A program made the translations under genes and the position numbers. A model generated the notes under the pieces. That model was not told the DNA's origin. It did no database searches and worked only from the letters and a program-made list of their open reading frames with translations. Below are positions 5,462 to 5,934 of a stretch of DNA of 5,934 bases, one piece after another. The stretch's first letter is position 1. Every line of letters begins with the position of its first letter. This DNA comes from Legionella genomosp. 1 (lineage in GTDB: Bacteria; Pseudomonadota; Gammaproteobacteria; Legionellales; Legionellaceae): assembly GCA_945889365.1 (NCBI GenBank), contig CAMDBQ010000101.1, forward strand, positions 1 to 5,934, read 5' to 3'.

Positions 5462-5934
5462 TTATCCTATTTTTTCGGTGCTCGGATTAGAAATCGAGTA
5501 CATGCTGGTAGATCGAGACACACTGTCCGTCCAGCCAGTCAGTGATGTGATACTAACTACCTTGGCTGGTGAACAAGTCAGTGATGTCGTCTTGGGCGAC
5601 ATTGCCGCGAGTAACGAATTGGTTATGCATGTTCTCGAATTAAAAAATAATGGGCCGAAACCTGCCACCGCACCCGTTGCTGAACAGTTTCAGCAAGCTA
5701 TTTTACAAATGCAACCTGTACTGCAGCAACACAACTTGCAATTTCTACCCACGGGCGCCCATCCCTGGATGGATCCCTTAACAGAAACTAAACGGTGGCC
5801 GCACGGTAATCGTGAGATTTATCAGCAATACGATTCGATTTTCAACTGTTGCGGACATGGCTGGGCCAATTTGCAAAGCATGCATGTCAATCTGCCCTTT
5901 GCCAACGATGATGAATTTTCACAATTACACAACA
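5451..5934 (+). CDS. GCS2-type carboxylate-amine ligase (glutamate-cysteine ligase family), 3' end outside window
   Basis: The frame stays open to the window edge, giving about 161 residues. The entry FSVLGLEIEYMLVD is the GCS2/YbdK hallmark, whose acidic residues bind metal and substrate. Further motifs are AASNELVMHVLELKN (where these ligases have a second acidic metal site), LPTGAHPWMDP, a NREIYQQYDSIF segment and GHGWANLQSMHVNLPF, all in the family order. Enzymes of this fold make gamma-glutamyl or related amide bonds using ATP. This is not necessarily glutathione synthesis, since the partner is an RLAN/RimK-like ligase rather than GshB. AGGA (5438-5441) lies nine bases before the ATG at 5451; an in-frame ATG at 5445 is only three bases from it and less likely. 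The gene overlaps the preceding ligase by 11 bases in another frame, so translation is probably coupled. The C-terminal half cannot be assessed. Confidence 0.88.
   Translation, partial: MTSNYPIFSVLGLEIEYMLVDRDTLSVQPVSDVILTTLAGEQVSDVVLGDIAASNELVMHVLELKNNGPKPATAPVAEQFQQAILQMQPVLQQHNLQFLPTGAHPWMDPLTETKRWPHGNREIYQQYDSIFNCCGHGWANLQSMHVNLPFANDDEFSQLHN

Noticed and set aside
5462..5668. Reverse-strand open frame opposite the GCS2-type gene
   Set aside because: The plus strand here encodes clear GCS2 motifs, with an open frame to the window edge and a coupled start; the reverse frame is a shadow.

Overview
The window reads as a piece of a moderately AT-rich gammaproteobacterial chromosome. The pyrD product is a class 2 (membrane-linked, quinone-dependent) dihydroorotate dehydrogenase close to the E. 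coli type. A dispersed-type palindromic repeat and a RimK-like/C39-like/GCS2-like gene trio also fit an aquatic or intracellular gammaproteobacterium, possibly of the Legionella/Coxiella branch. That placement is inference from protein flavour, not from a marker gene.

Left part (1-1740). The 3' tail of an unidentified rightward gene ends at 164. It converges on two leftward genes: a small conserved protein of unknown function (234-560) and pyrD (690-1682). A repeat-like palindrome (about 189-226) lies between the convergent ends. pyrD has a near-perfect inverted repeat (1701-1730) in its leader, just ahead of its ribosome binding site.

Middle (1740-2058). This roughly 300-base gap has no substantial protein gene but is not empty. 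A good sigma70-type promoter (TTGCAT, 17 bases, TAATAT) predicts a start at about 1822. From exactly that base, the two ends of a roughly 157-base segment (1822-1978) pair with each other through several successive helices. The result is a rod with a central bubble, which recalls 6S RNA. I propose an unannotated structured RNA on the plus strand. A second promoter just after it serves the next gene.

Right part (2059-5934), all rightward. First comes a secreted protein with two BON domains (2059-2628), then a DUF4442 hot-dog thioesterase-like protein (2668-3138). After a 115-base gap comes a tightly coupled trio: a C39-like papain-fold peptidase (3254-4006), a RimK-like ATP-grasp ligase with an RLAN-type N-terminal domain (4007-5461), and the start of a GCS2-type carboxylate-amine ligase (5451 to the window end). 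The junctions are 0 bases apart and then overlapping. Two different amide-bond-forming enzymes coupled to a peptidase point to synthesis, and trimming or transfer, of a small peptide or peptide tag whose identity is unknown. This trio and the structured RNA are the most interesting parts of the window.
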